Below, one piece after another: positions 1-8,439 of a stretch of DNA of 64,000 nt. The notes beneath the pieces were generated by a model. It was given only the letters and a program-made list of their open reading frames with translations, was not told the origin of the DNA and did no database searches. Source of the DNA: Ancylobacter koreensis (GTDB lineage: Bacteria > Pseudomonadota > Alphaproteobacteria > Rhizobiales > Xanthobacteraceae); the NCBI RefSeq assembly GCF_023016525.1, contig NZ_JALKCG010000007.1, positions 62,001 to 126,000 of the forward strand. Reading direction: 5' to 3'. Position numbers and translations under genes: made by a program. Every line of letters begins with the position of its first letter. Position 1 is the first letter of the stretch.

Positions 1-2
1 CC

Positions 3-1283
3 AGCCGCAGCGACATGTGCGGCCTCGTCTTCCAGGGCAACGCGCTGTTCGACGACCTGAGCGCCGGCGAGAATGTGAAGATCGCCGCCGACCATGCGGG
101 CGAGGGCGCGCGCGGCTTCGACGCCACGCCGATCATGTCGCTGCTGTCCGACATCCGGCCCGAGCAGCCCATCGCCTCGTGCAGCGGCGGGCAGAAGCAG
201 CGCATCGCCATCGCCCGCACGCTGATCGCCGGCCACCCGATCCTGATCCTCGACGAGCCCAATTCCGGGCTCGACATCATCTCTTCGCGGCGGCTCGCGG
301 GCATCATCAAGGACATCTGCGTCCAGCGCGGCACGCCGGTGCTGATCGCCGCGCATCATGTCGACGATCTGCTGCCGCTGGCCGACCGGGTGCTGATGCT
401 CGACACCCGCGCGCGCACCGTGCGCCCGGTCGCGCCCGACATGGCCTCCATCGAGCGTGCCATGCGCGGGCTCGACAGCGAGGGCGAGAGCGCGCTCGCC
501 GCCGCCGAAACGGGCGCCACCGCCCCGCAGGCCGACGCCTGGCAGGGGCTGGCGCGGCGCGGCCGTCCCGGGCGCTGGTTTGCGCGCTACTTCGCGGAAT
601 ATTTCTGGGTGCTGTGCGCCTCGCCCTTCATGCTGGCCTACCTGGGCCTCGGCGGGGCGATACTCGGCTTCGTGTCGATCTGGTTCGGCTTCAACTACCA
701 CGCCTTCGGCGGCTATCTGAAGTCGATCCTGCACGACGAGACGCTGGCCGGCATCGGCTTCGTGCAGACGACGATCTCGGTACCGCTGATCGCCTCGATT
801 CTCGTGGTGGCGCGCAACAGCGCGGTGATCTGCGCGGATCTGGGCAACCGCACGCTCTCCGCGCAGCTTCCCGCGATGCGCAACCTCGCCATTCCGGGGC
901 TGCGCTACCTCGTCGTGTCGATCCTCGTCGCCAATACGCTGTCGCTGGCGCTGCTCACCGTCGCGGCGCTGGCCACCGCCTCATGGTCGGCGCTGCAGAC
1001 CTGGCAGGTGTTTTTTCCCGACCAGCCGCCCGAGTTCTGGCAGGAGAACTATTTCCGCCGGCTGATCGAGGCCGGCCCCGCGCTTTACGCGCAACTGGGC
1101 TGGGTGTCCGCCAAGATTGTACTGAGTTCGGTACTCGGCAGCGGGGCGGCGATCCTGATCGGCTTGCGCCCGAAATTGTCGGTGGTATCGATCAACAACG
1201 CCATCGCCAAGGCTATCGTGATCGGCGTATCTTTGACGCTGCTGTCGCATGCGTTCTTCGCGATAATGCAATTCTGGCGATGA
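3..1283 (+). CDS. ABC transporter, fused ATPase and MlaE-like permease (5' end missing)
   Basis: The reading frame is open from the window edge, so the N-terminus with Walker A lies outside. The visible part has the Q-loop (VFQGNALFDDLS), the ABC signature CSGGQKQRIAIA, Walker B LILDEP and the H-loop AAHH, then from about base 590 a permease half with four or five hydrophobic segments. The loop around base 840-900 resembles the MlaE/YrbE family loop before the RYLVV segment. The family moves phospholipids between Gram-negative membranes. In E. coli MlaF and MlaE are separate proteins, so this single-chain fusion is unusual. An mlaA gene lies 4 kb downstream, which supports a lipid-transport role. 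The substrate is inferred. Confidence 0.75.
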   Translation, partial: SRSDMCGLVFQGNALFDDLSAGENVKIAADHAGEGARGFDATPIMSLLSDIRPEQPIASCSGGQKQRIAIARTLIAGHPILILDEPNSGLDIISSRRLAGIIKDICVQRGTPVLIAAHHVDDLLPLADRVLMLDTRARTVRPVAPDMASIERAMRGLDSEGESALAAAETGATAPQADAWQGLARRGRPGRWFARYFAEYFWVLCASPFMLAYLGLGGAILGFVSIWFGFNYHAFGGYLKSILHDETLAGIGFVQTTISVPLIASILVVARNSAVICADLGNRTLSAQLPAMRNLAIPGLRYLVVSILVANTLSLALLTVAALATASWSALQTWQVFFPDQPPEFWQENYFRRLIEAGPALYAQLGWVSAKIVLSSVLGSGAAILIGLRPKLSVVSINNAIAKAIVIGVSLTLLSHAFFAIMQFWR

Positions 1284-1376
1284 CGCCGGTGAGTTCGGGT
1301 CACGCCGGTGTCGCCCGGCGTGGCGAAGATGGGGAGAAGGATGGCGTTGCGGCGCCGTCCGGAATCGGGGCGGGCA

Positions 1377-1847
1377 ATGCCTAAGCAGGACACGACGGGC
1401 GATCGTTTCATGGGCTATGTGGAGCTGGCGGCGCTCGACCGTCCGTTCCTCTCCAAGTCCGAGGAGCGCCGTCTGCTCGAACAGGGCATCTCTCAGTTCG
1501 GCCTCGATCCCTCCGACGCGCGCGGCATCGTGCTTTATGTCGCCCAGCAGCAAGGCCTGCGGCTGGAGCGCGAGGTGGACAGCCGCATCCTGCCGATCCT
1601 GTCGCGCTATGGCGGCAGGCGGAAGAAGATCAATAAGAAGAAGTTCCGCGAGGCGTCCGCGCTGTACAACGAGCTCGCCGGCGGCGTGCTGAGCGAGGCC
1701 GAATCGCGCCAGTACGTGAAGCAGGTGATGGAGCAGAACAAGTTCCGTCCCAAGCGGAACATGATGATGTCGCGTGGCTGGTATGATAAGATCGGCAAGG
1801 AAAAGAAGTCGGCTTCGATGCTGCAGCTTCCTTTCCGCAACGTTTGA
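1377..1847 (+). CDS. conserved hypothetical soluble protein, 156 aa
   Basis: Not recognised. The start at 1377 (MPKQDTTGD) is preferred over in-frame 1308 because a purine-rich GGAATCGGGG lies just upstream; 1410 is a further option. There is no signal peptide or membrane segment. The middle is rich in basic residues (GGRRKKINKKK) and the C-terminus is also basic, so nucleic-acid or membrane-surface contact is possible but not shown. It begins 93 bases after the ABC gene on the same strand and may be cotranscribed with it. Third positions are strongly G/C, which supports real coding. Confidence 0.7.
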   Translation: MPKQDTTGDRFMGYVELAALDRPFLSKSEERRLLEQGISQFGLDPSDARGIVLYVAQQQGLRLEREVDSRILPILSRYGGRRKKINKKKFREASALYNELAGGVLSEAESRQYVKQVMEQNKFRPKRNMMMSRGWYDKIGKEKKSASMLQLPFRNV

Positions 1848-1932
1848 GGCCGTGCCTTACGCATTCCGAATGGTTGATCGAGCGCCCCGTGACCGATGCG
1901 GGACCTGCGGGCGCACAGGGGGACGGACGTCG

Positions 1933-2331
1933 ATGCGCAAATTGATCCTCGCCTTCACTCTCGCGGCCTTCGGCGCGATGAGCGTGCTGGCCACTCCGGC
2001 GTCGGCGCAGACCGCGCCCCCGGCGACGCTTCCCGCGCCGACCGTCGAGGCGGCCCCCGCCACTTCGCTCTCCTCCACCGTTCCCGCCCCGGCCGACCCC
2101 AACGCCATCGATTATTACCGCGTGGCGGCGATCACCGCCGGTGCGGTCGGCGGCATCATGGTCGCCAATATGCTCGCCGCGGGCCTTGCCGGCGGGGCGG
2201 CGGCGACGGCGGGGGGCGCCGCCGTGGCGTCGGGCGCCAGCTACGCCATGACCACGGGCCAGGTCGCGGTTTCCGCCGTCGGCGCGGTGGTCGGCGGCTA
2301 TGTCGGCGGCTGGATCTACGGCAGCAACTGA
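1933..2331 (+). CDS. small glycine/alanine-rich envelope protein
   Basis: The 132-aa product starts with a clear signal peptide ending ATPASAQ, followed by a Pro/Ala/Thr-rich linker of about 40 residues. It then has two Gly/Ala-rich hydrophobic stretches of the glycine-zipper type (about residues 55-95 and 108-128). Such segments pack in membranes. Function unknown. The start at 1933 is chosen because the signal peptide begins exactly there; the longer open frame upstream is not protein-like. The protein resembles in style the 118-aa product at 4894-5250, and both lie in the lipid-transport neighbourhood. A terminator follows. Confidence 0.75.
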   Translation: MRKLILAFTLAAFGAMSVLATPASAQTAPPATLPAPTVEAAPATSLSSTVPAPADPNAIDYYRVAAITAGAVGGIMVANMLAAGLAGGAAATAGGAAVASGASYAMTTGQVAVSAVGAVVGGYVGGWIYGSN

Positions 2332-2394
2332 GCCCGACCGAAGCGGGTCCTATGAACCGGCGACAGCGATCCGGCGATAATCTGCGGTGCATTC

Positions 2395-2423
2395 CCGGGC
2401 GGCTCAGCCGCCCGGTTTCGTTT
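2395..2423 (+). terminator. rho-independent terminator after 1933-2331 gene
   Basis: Nine-base perfect arms CCGGGCGGC (2395-2403) and GCCGCCCGG (2407-2415) with loop TCA are followed by TTTCGTTT. It ends plus-strand transcription before the convergent gene at 2556-3131. Confidence 0.75.
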
Positions 2424-2555
2424 GCAGGCGCGCTTTCTCAACGGACCGCCCGCCGGACCTGCCGAGCAGGACATCCCGAGCAGGACTTTCGAAGTGAAGA
2501 TGGAGACGCCCGCGCTCCGGCGGTCGGCGTCGATGAGCCGCTCCGCGGGCGGCGA

Positions 2556-3131
2556 TTACTGGCTGACGGTGCCCGCGGTGGCCGGGCGGTTGGCGGTGCG
2601 CCACTCGCCGAGCAGCGCGTCGGAAAGGCGGGCGAGCGCGTCCCGCACCTGCACGGGGTGCGATTCGGCGGGCGAGGCGACCAGCACCGCGCTCTGCCAC
2701 ATCACGACATAGCCGCTGCGGATCCAGCCGGCATCCTTGTCGAAGAACGAAGCCTTCTTGTAGGCACCGAGCATCAGCGTCGAATTGCACAGGCCGCTGT
2801 CGCCGTCGCGCACCGACAGGATGGTGATGACGCCGAGATTGGCGTCCGATTCGGTCGGCTTGAGCCCGCCGGATTCCAGCCCGTGCTGCAGCTCGCGCAC
2901 CAGCGCGATCGATTCGATGCCGCAATCCAGCGATTCGACCGTGGTGGGGCTGATGGTGACGCGCAGCGCCTGCACGCCGCGGAAATCCATGTCGCTGGCG
3001 AGCCCCTGCGCGGCGGCGGGGTCCGCCATAATGCCGCCGGCCAGCCCGGCGAGAAGGCCGGCGAGAAGGCCGGCGACCAGCAACGTCGCCGCACGGATTC
3101 GCAGGGGCCGGTTCGTCAGGCGCCGGTTCAT
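2556..3131 (-). CDS. hypothetical membrane-anchored periplasmic protein, 191 aa
   Basis: Starting at MNRRLTN (3131), the protein has a basic N-terminus, a hydrophobic LLAG-repeat segment (about residues 12-36) ending near ADPAAAQG, and a soluble domain of about 150 residues with two cysteines that could form a disulfide. No family was recognised. The upstream in-frame extension to 3191 is judged unlikely because the signal-like segment fits the 3131 start. The hydrophobic repeat is encoded by a 12-bp tandem repeat (3046-3077). The gene is divergent from the membrane-fusion protein gene at 3397, and the 265-bp gap should hold both promoters. Confidence 0.7.
   Translation of the reverse strand: MNRRLTNRPLRIRAATLLVAGLLAGLLAGLAGGIMADPAAAQGLASDMDFRGVQALRVTISPTTVESLDCGIESIALVRELQHGLESGGLKPTESDANLGVITILSVRDGDSGLCNSTLMLGAYKKASFFDKDAGWIRSGYVVMWQSAVLVASPAESHPVQVRDALARLSDALLGEWRTANRPATAGTVSQ
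3046..3077. repeat. 12-bp tandem repeat (about 2.7 copies) inside the signal segment
   Basis: The unit CCGGCGAGAAGG occurs at 3046-3057 and 3058-3069, followed by a partial third copy. On the minus strand it encodes repeated Leu-Leu-Ala-Gly in the hydrophobic N-terminus of the 2556-3131 product. Slippage here would change the length of the membrane segment in four-residue steps. Confidence 0.8.
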
Positions 3132-3396
3132 GGAGCGTTTCCCGAGAGTGAACCACGAGAATAGGCGGCGGCGGCTCCATATCAAGCGCAATCGCGCCCA
3201 CCGGCACGGAGGCGCGCTTTGCGGGTTCCTCGCGGTAACTAAAAACCGCCTTTCCGGCCGCGAGGAAACCTTGGCGCGCCGGCCCTGGAATACCCGCGAA
3301 ATTCTTCGCGTTGCCGTAGGGACGTGCTAGAGTTTCAACGCTCGGCCCGCCGGATGTCCCCCGCGCGTGCCGACGGGGCCGCGGACCGGGATAGCT

Positions 3397-4884
3397 ATGT
3401 TCTACTACGTTGTGACCACGCTGGTTTTCGCCGCGTCCATCGCCGTGACGGGCATCGTCACCGAGGTCGGGACGAAATATGTCGCGCGCTATTTCATCGA
3501 GAATGAAAGCGGCGATTTCGGCATCAACCCGCCGGCCGATCCCGCGAAGGACCCGGCGGCGACGCCGGCCAGCGCGCAGCAGATGCGCGAGGCGACGGTG
3601 ACGCCGGACGGCCGGCGCATTCCCGGAACCAGCTCCAGCCCGGTGCTGCCCATCCTCGTCAGCAGTGCCGACGGCGCGCCGGTCGCCGCGCTGCTGCCCG
3701 CCACCGCCACGCGGACACGCGGTGCCGACGGCTCCTACCGCGTCGCCTCGCTCTCGGACGGCCTGCCGCTGAAGGAGGCGCCCGCCGGCGCGGCGCCCGA
3801 CGCTGCCGCGCCCGCAACGGCGGCCGCCGAGCCGGCGCCGGTTCCCCCGCAGTCGCAGCCGCCTGCGGCGCTCGATCTGCTGCGCGACACGCCGCACCGG
3901 CGCCCGGACGGCTCCGCCTTCCTGCCGATGTCGACCCAGCGGGTGTTCTCGCTGCGCTGGACGACCAGCCACACCGCCGATGTGGCGATGGCTTACGAGA
4001 TTCCCGGCCACGTGATCACCGACCCGTCTACCGGCACCACGGTGGCGGTGCCGCTGGCCGGCATCATCGAGGCCAATGCCGGCACTTTCCCGTATCTCGG
4101 CATGCCGGTGCGGCGCGGCGACCTGCTCGCCTATCTCCAGCCGACGGTCACGGTGTCCGAGCGCGCGCAGATCGAGGCGCGGATCCAGCAGCTTTCCAAC
4201 CAGATCTCGCTCGCCGAGAAGCAGATGGAACGGCTCGGCGACGTGCTGTTCGTGCGTTACCGCACCAACAAGATCGAGGCGATGAAGGTGCAGATCGACG
4301 GCTACCGGCGCGAGCTGGTGTCGCTGCAGGGTGCGCTCGACCGCCGCGAGACGCTGCGCGCCACCGCCGATGGCGTGATCTCCAAGGTTTCCGCCGTGGT
4401 CGGCGGCACGGTGAGCCAGGGCCAGATCGTGTTCGAGATCGTCGATCCCGAGGCGCTGTGGGTAGAGGCCGCCGCCTACGATCCCGCTATCGCCCAGAAT
4501 GTGCGCTCGGCCACCGCGATCGCCGGCGACGGGCGCTCCTTCGCGCTGGACTTCATCGGCGGCGGCATGACGCTGAGCAACCAGGCCATTCCGCTGCGCT
4601 TCCGCGTCGTCGGCGCTCATGAAGGGCTGTCGGTCGGCAAGCCGGTGACGGTGATCGTGCAGCAGAACAAGACCATCGCGGGCATTCCGGTGCCCGCCGC
4701 CAGCGTCATCCGCGACGCCGACGGCCGCTCCATCGTGTGGGAGCGCACGGGGGCGGAATCCTTCATGCCCCGGCAGGTGCGCGCCACGCGCATCGCCGGC
4801 AACCGCATGGTGGTCGAATCCGGCCTCTCCGACGGGGCGCGCGTCGTCACCGACGGCGCCAGCCTGCTCAACCAGATCCGATAG
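3397..4884 (+). CDS. HlyD-type membrane fusion (periplasmic adaptor) protein
   Basis: The 495-aa product begins with one transmembrane segment (about residues 5-25), then a long Pro/Ala-rich low-complexity linker to about residue 170. A barrel-sandwich/lipoyl half follows, then a coiled coil (about 250-325, with IQQLSNQISLAEKQMERL), the second lipoyl half (DGVISKVSAVVGGTVSQGQ) and a beta-barrel with adaptor C-terminus. Such adaptors connect inner-membrane pumps to outer-membrane channels. No RND, MFS or ABC pump lies directly beside it, so its partner is unknown; the fused Mla-like ABC protein upstream is one possibility. The start at 3397 gives the shortest N-terminus before the membrane anchor. 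Confidence 0.85.
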   Translation: MFYYVVTTLVFAASIAVTGIVTEVGTKYVARYFIENESGDFGINPPADPAKDPAATPASAQQMREATVTPDGRRIPGTSSSPVLPILVSSADGAPVAALLPATATRTRGADGSYRVASLSDGLPLKEAPAGAAPDAAAPATAAAEPAPVPPQSQPPAALDLLRDTPHRRPDGSAFLPMSTQRVFSLRWTTSHTADVAMAYEIPGHVITDPSTGTTVAVPLAGIIEANAGTFPYLGMPVRRGDLLAYLQPTVTVSERAQIEARIQQLSNQISLAEKQMERLGDVLFVRYRTNKIEAMKVQIDGYRRELVSLQGALDRRETLRATADGVISKVSAVVGGTVSQGQIVFEIVDPEALWVEAAAYDPAIAQNVRSATAIAGDGRSFALDFIGGGMTLSNQAIPLRFRVVGAHEGLSVGKPVTVIVQQNKTIAGIPVPAASVIRDADGRSIVWERTGAESFMPRQVRATRIAGNRMVVESGLSDGARVVTDGASLLNQIR

Positions 4885-4893
4885 GAGCGCGCG

Positions 4894-5250
4894 GTGGCGA
4901 GGCTGGCAATCCTGCTCACCGCCGCCCTGCTGGCCCCGGCGCTCGCTGCGGCACCGGCCAGAGCCGCCGAGCCGGCGGGCCGCGTCAACGTGCATGTCAC
5001 TGCGCTCGCGCCGGCCGTCGCCTTCGGCCAGCCGGCCCGGCTTCCGACCGCCGACGAACACGCCTTGGGCGCCGCGCAGGCGGGAACCCGGGACACCGGT
5101 AGCGGGTTAGAGCTTCCGGCACAGCAGATGCTGGTCGGTGCGGCTCTGCTGGGGGGCGCCTTCGCGCTCGGTCTCGCGGCCACAGGTTCCCTCTCCACCG
5201 CTCTCGGTGCGGCGGGGGCGGTGGTCATCGGTTACGCGGTGCTGCCCTGA
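4894..5250 (+). CDS. small exported protein with C-terminal glycine-zipper segment
   Basis: The 118-aa product uses a GTG start at 4894, nine bases after the adaptor stop, with TAGGAG as ribosome site inside the stop region. It has a signal peptide ending ARAAEP and a hydrophobic Gly/Ala-rich C-terminal third (LVGAALLGGAFALGLAATGS). Function unknown. Tight spacing argues for cotranscription with the adaptor and with mlaA downstream. Confidence 0.7.
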   Translation: MARLAILLTAALLAPALAAAPARAAEPAGRVNVHVTALAPAVAFGQPARLPTADEHALGAAQAGTRDTGSGLELPAQQMLVGAALLGGAFALGLAATGSLSTALGAAGAVVIGYAVLP

Positions 5251-5311
5251 GGGCGCACCAGTCATATCGCAGCCGCGCGGCAGGGGCCGCCCGGAACAGA
5301 AGGAGCGTCGC

Positions 5312-6106
5312 ATGATCCGGGCCTGCAAGACTTTCCTGCCGCTCGCCTTCGCCGGCGCCGTGCTGCTCTCGGCGCCCGCCTCCGCGCAGACGGCCGCCAC
5401 CTCGGCGGCGTGGGACCCGCTGGAAACGCTGAACCGCGCGACCTACGCCTTCAACGTCGCCTTCGTGGCGGTGGTGGCCGAGCCGGTGATCAGCGCCTAT
5501 CGCTCCAGCGTGCCGGCCTCGGTGCAGACCGGCATCGACAACGTGTTCACCAATCTGCGCGAGCCGCTGACCGCGATCTCCAGCGGCGTGCAGGGTGACA
5601 TGAACAATCTCGGCCTGTCGGTCGGGCGCTTCGCCATCAACACGACGGCCGGTATCGGCGGCATCTTCGATGTCGCCACGCGACTGGGCTGGGTGTCGCG
5701 GGCCGAGGATCTCGGCACGGCCTTCTGCAGCTACGGCGTGCCGACCGGCCCCTATCTCGTACTGCCCTTCGTCGGCCCGACGACGGCGCGCGAGGCGGCC
5801 GGCACGGTCGTCACCTACGGCATCACCTATGGCGCCGCGCATGACTACACGCTCGGCTATGTCGTCGCCGACCGAGTGGTCGCCGCCGCCAGCGACCTGC
5901 CGCTGACGCAGGTTACGGTAACGCCGACCGAGGCGCCTGCCGCGACGCCCGCCCCGGCCACCGAGACCGCCACCACGGTGACGGCGCCCAGCTACGAGGC
6001 CAGCCGCGACGAGTATCTCGCGTTCCGCCAGCAGCTCTGCACCGACTCCATCCCGGCGGCCGACCTGAAGCCGAGCCCGCTCGGCGGGGTGATCCGCGTC
6101 AACTGA
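5312..6106 (+). CDS. mlaA: MlaA (VacJ) outer-membrane lipid asymmetry protein
   Basis: MlaA sits in the outer membrane and removes phospholipids from its outer leaflet, handing them to the periplasmic Mla machinery. The 264-aa product has a signal peptide ending ASAQT, then the family hallmarks DPLETLNRATYAFN, DNVFTNLREPLTAISSGVQG, RFAINTTAGIGGIFDVAT and GPYLVLPFVGP. The signal peptide lacks an obvious lipobox cysteine, unlike E. coli MlaA. The C-terminal 60 residues are a Pro/Thr-rich tail plus a final conserved-looking helix. The start at 5312 has GGAGCG upstream. mlaC and mlaD are not in the window. Confidence 0.93.
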   Translation: MIRACKTFLPLAFAGAVLLSAPASAQTAATSAAWDPLETLNRATYAFNVAFVAVVAEPVISAYRSSVPASVQTGIDNVFTNLREPLTAISSGVQGDMNNLGLSVGRFAINTTAGIGGIFDVATRLGWVSRAEDLGTAFCSYGVPTGPYLVLPFVGPTTAREAAGTVVTYGITYGAAHDYTLGYVVADRVVAAASDLPLTQVTVTPTEAPAATPAPATETATTVTAPSYEASRDEYLAFRQQLCTDSIPAADLKPSPLGGVIRVN

Positions 6107-6114
6107 TCCCGCGA

Positions 6115-6134
6115 GGCGGGCGCTCGCGCCCGCC
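6115..6134 (+). terminator. GC-rich hairpin after mlaA
   Basis: The perfect 8-bp stem GGCGGGCG/CGCCCGCC has a CTCG loop and lies nine bases after the mlaA stop. The tail is only weakly T-rich (GCCTTCC), so termination may be partial or rho-assisted. Confidence 0.45.
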
Positions 6135-6374
6135 GCCTTCCGCCTCAGGAGGCGCGGCACGCGTGCCGCGCCATCGCTCCCCCAAGAAGGGGCATTTCCC
6201 AAGCCCAGATTTGGCGGCCGCGTGCCGGCGAATCCTCCGGCTCTGGCGTCCGCCGGCCCGACACGCCGGTGTCACGGCTCCCGTGCCAGCTTCATCTCTC
6301 CCAGCTTCGGCTCTCCCAGCTTCCGACAGCCCGTTTTCGCTGACACGCCCGCTCCCCGCCAGACGGACATCCCG

Positions 6375-7406
6375 ATGAACGCCTCCGCCGAGCCGGCGTC
6401 CCCGCCGCCCGATCACGCCTCGCACGACCATGCCAAGCACGATCACGCGCCCGGTGCGCATGCCCGCGGTGGCAAGGGCGGCCATGGGGCGGGTGACGGG
6501 CACGACCACGGCATTTCGGTCACCGACGACAGCCAGAACCGCGTCTTCTGGGTGATGATCTTCACCGGCGGCTACATGATCGCGCAGGCGACCGGCGGCT
6601 GGCTGTCCGGCTCTCTGGCGCTGATCGCCGATGCCGGGCACATGCTGTCCGACACCATCGCGCTGTTCCTGTCCTGGATGGCGTTCCGCCTCAGCCGCCG
6701 CCCGAGCGACGCGCGCCGTACCTTCGGCTATCACCGCTTCCAGGTGCTGGCGGCGCTGGCCAATGGCGCCACGCTGTTCCTCATCGCCATATGGGTGGTC
6801 TACGAGGCGATCGAGCGCTTCGCCCAGCCGGTCGAGGTGCTGGGCGGCCCGATGCTGATCGTTGCCGTCATCGGCCTTCTGGTGAATGTCGGCGGCGTGC
6901 TGGTGCTGCGCGGCGGCGACCGGCGCAACGTCAACATGCGCGGCGCGCTGCTGCATGTGGTCGGCGACCTGCTCGGCTCGGTGGCGGCGATTTCGGCGGC
7001 ACTGGTCATCCTCGCCACCGGCTGGATGCCGATCGACCCGATCCTGTCAGTCTTCGTCAGCCTCCTGATCCTGCGCAGCGCCTGGTCGCTGATCGCCTCC
7101 TCGCTCAACATACTGATGGAAGGCGTGCCGGACGAGCTGCAGGGCACGGCGGTCTCCGACGAACTGATGACCATTCCGGGCGTCGCGAATGTCCACCATT
7201 TCCATGTCTGGGGGCTCACCGGCGAGCGGCTGCTGGCCTCGCTGCACCTCGTGCTCGCGGAGGGCGCCAGCGCCCGCGAGGTCAAGGCTGCGGTGCGCGC
7301 GCGCATGGCCGAGCGTTTCGGCATCGGCCATGTGACCATCGAGACCGAAGGGCCCGACGAGCACCCCGAGGGCATGCCGCCGCTCTTCGTCACGGCAGGG
7401 CACTGA
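6375..7406 (+). CDS. cation diffusion facilitator (zinc-type CDF) exporter
   Basis: The 343-aa protein has a His-rich cytoplasmic N-terminus (HDHAKHDH..., GDGHDHG), six predicted membrane helices, and a C-terminal ferredoxin-like domain carrying VHHFHVWGLT. The metal site in helix 2 (D86, H89, D93 in IADAGHMLSD) and the HVVGD motif in helix 5 match ZitB/CzcD-type zinc exporters, which use proton antiport. The start at 6375 keeps the His-rich head. In-frame upstream sequence to 6222 is not convincing protein. It probably protects against excess zinc; cobalt or cadmium cannot be excluded. Confidence 0.92.
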   Translation: MNASAEPASPPPDHASHDHAKHDHAPGAHARGGKGGHGAGDGHDHGISVTDDSQNRVFWVMIFTGGYMIAQATGGWLSGSLALIADAGHMLSDTIALFLSWMAFRLSRRPSDARRTFGYHRFQVLAALANGATLFLIAIWVVYEAIERFAQPVEVLGGPMLIVAVIGLLVNVGGVLVLRGGDRRNVNMRGALLHVVGDLLGSVAAISAALVILATGWMPIDPILSVFVSLLILRSAWSLIASSLNILMEGVPDELQGTAVSDELMTIPGVANVHHFHVWGLTGERLLASLHLVLAEGASAREVKAAVRARMAERFGIGHVTIETEGPDEHPEGMPPLFVTAGH

Positions 7407-7426
7407 GCTCGCTGTTCCGAAGCGGT

Positions 7427-7861
7427 TCAGGGCGGCGTGCGCAGCACGTCGCGCTCGCCGGAGATGCGCTTCTGCACGAAGGACCAGCTCGTGCCGACGC
7501 CGATCACCATCGAGATCCAGAACAGCACGAAATAGGTCGTGATGTGCACGTCGTCGAAGGCGAAGAAGCCGAGGCCGACGCCGGCGATGAGCGACATGAT
7601 GACCAGCAGCGACAGCGCGGTGACGCCGAAATAGCCGATGGACAGGAAAGCCATGCGGCCGAAGGCGACGAGGCAGGTGAACAGCCCGACGCCGACGAAG
7701 AACTGGAAGGTGGTCGGCCCGCCAACCTGCTGCGTTACCCAGTGATAATAGGAATAGCCGCTGGGATTGTAGGTGGCGAAGACCAGCGTCGTCGCCGTCA
7801 GCCCGCGCCTCGCGAACAGCCGGAAGAAGTCGATCGGCGGATTGATGTCCAGCCGGGCCAT
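7427..7861 (-). CDS. DUF6524 family membrane protein (downstream copy)
   Basis: The 144-aa integral membrane protein has four predicted helices and the family-typical ATYNPSGYSYYHWV segment near residue 30. The family function is unknown. It lies one base downstream of a paralogue (7863-8285), so the two are almost certainly cotranscribed and perhaps form a heteromer. It is convergent with the CDF gene, 20 bases apart. Confidence 0.8.
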   Translation of the reverse strand: MARLDINPPIDFFRLFARRGLTATTLVFATYNPSGYSYYHWVTQQVGGPTTFQFFVGVGLFTCLVAFGRMAFLSIGYFGVTALSLLVIMSLIAGVGLGFFAFDDVHITTYFVLFWISMVIGVGTSWSFVQKRISGERDVLRTPP

Positions 7862-7862
7862 G

Positions 7863-8285
7863 TCAGACCGGCGAGTTGAACGTCACGTCGGTGGAGTCGA
7901 CCTGGCCGCTGAGCCGGTTGCGCAGATGCGACCAGGACAGGCCGGACGCATAGACGCAGGCGAGGATCACCAGCAGCGTGAAGGTGAAGACGCGCGGGTC
8001 CTCCACATGCAGCAGCCCGTTCTCGATCAGCACCCAGGCGCCGGAAGCGAAGGTCGCGGTGAGCAGGCCGATGCCGATGACGCCGAGCGAGCGCATGCTG
8101 GAGAGGATCGCCACCACGTGCAGGATCAGCAGCAGCACGCCGACGAGGATCTTCGCCGAGACGAAGCCGGCATGCTCGGTCAGCCAGTGGAAATAGGACA
8201 GCGCGTAAGGGTTATAGGTGCCGAGCACCAGCGCGAGGCCGGAGAGCAGGCGGGCCAGAATGTCTCCCGGTCCGAACTCGTGCAT
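7863..8285 (-). CDS. DUF6524 family membrane protein (upstream copy)
   Basis: The 140-aa paralogue of the downstream gene has the same four-helix layout and the motif GTYNPYALSYFHWL at the equivalent position. It lacks the YSYY spelling of its sister, so the two copies have diverged well beyond a recent duplication. It is divergent from the sensor operon starting at 8440. Function unknown. Confidence 0.8.
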   Translation of the reverse strand: MHEFGPGDILARLLSGLALVLGTYNPYALSYFHWLTEHAGFVSAKILVGVLLLILHVVAILSSMRSLGVIGIGLLTATFASGAWVLIENGLLHVEDPRVFTFTLLVILACVYASGLSWSHLRNRLSGQVDSTDVTFNSPV

Positions 8286-8439
8286 GGCTCAGGCGATCTC
8301 CGCGTGCTGGGCGATAAGGGCTGTGTTGGGCGCCCATCCGCTGGCATTTCGAATTCGTTGGGCTAAACATGCCTCTCGCAAGGTCCGCCCGCGAATCCAG
8401 TATAGGCGGTCGCGGGCTTGCGTCCACCACGGGGCAGAT

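Noticed and set aside
2404..5061. 885-codon minus-strand open frame opposite the adaptor gene
   Set aside because: It is a high-GC mirror frame of the adaptor and its neighbours; the text is Arg/Gly/His-rich with no domain, whereas the plus strand encodes recognisable proteins.
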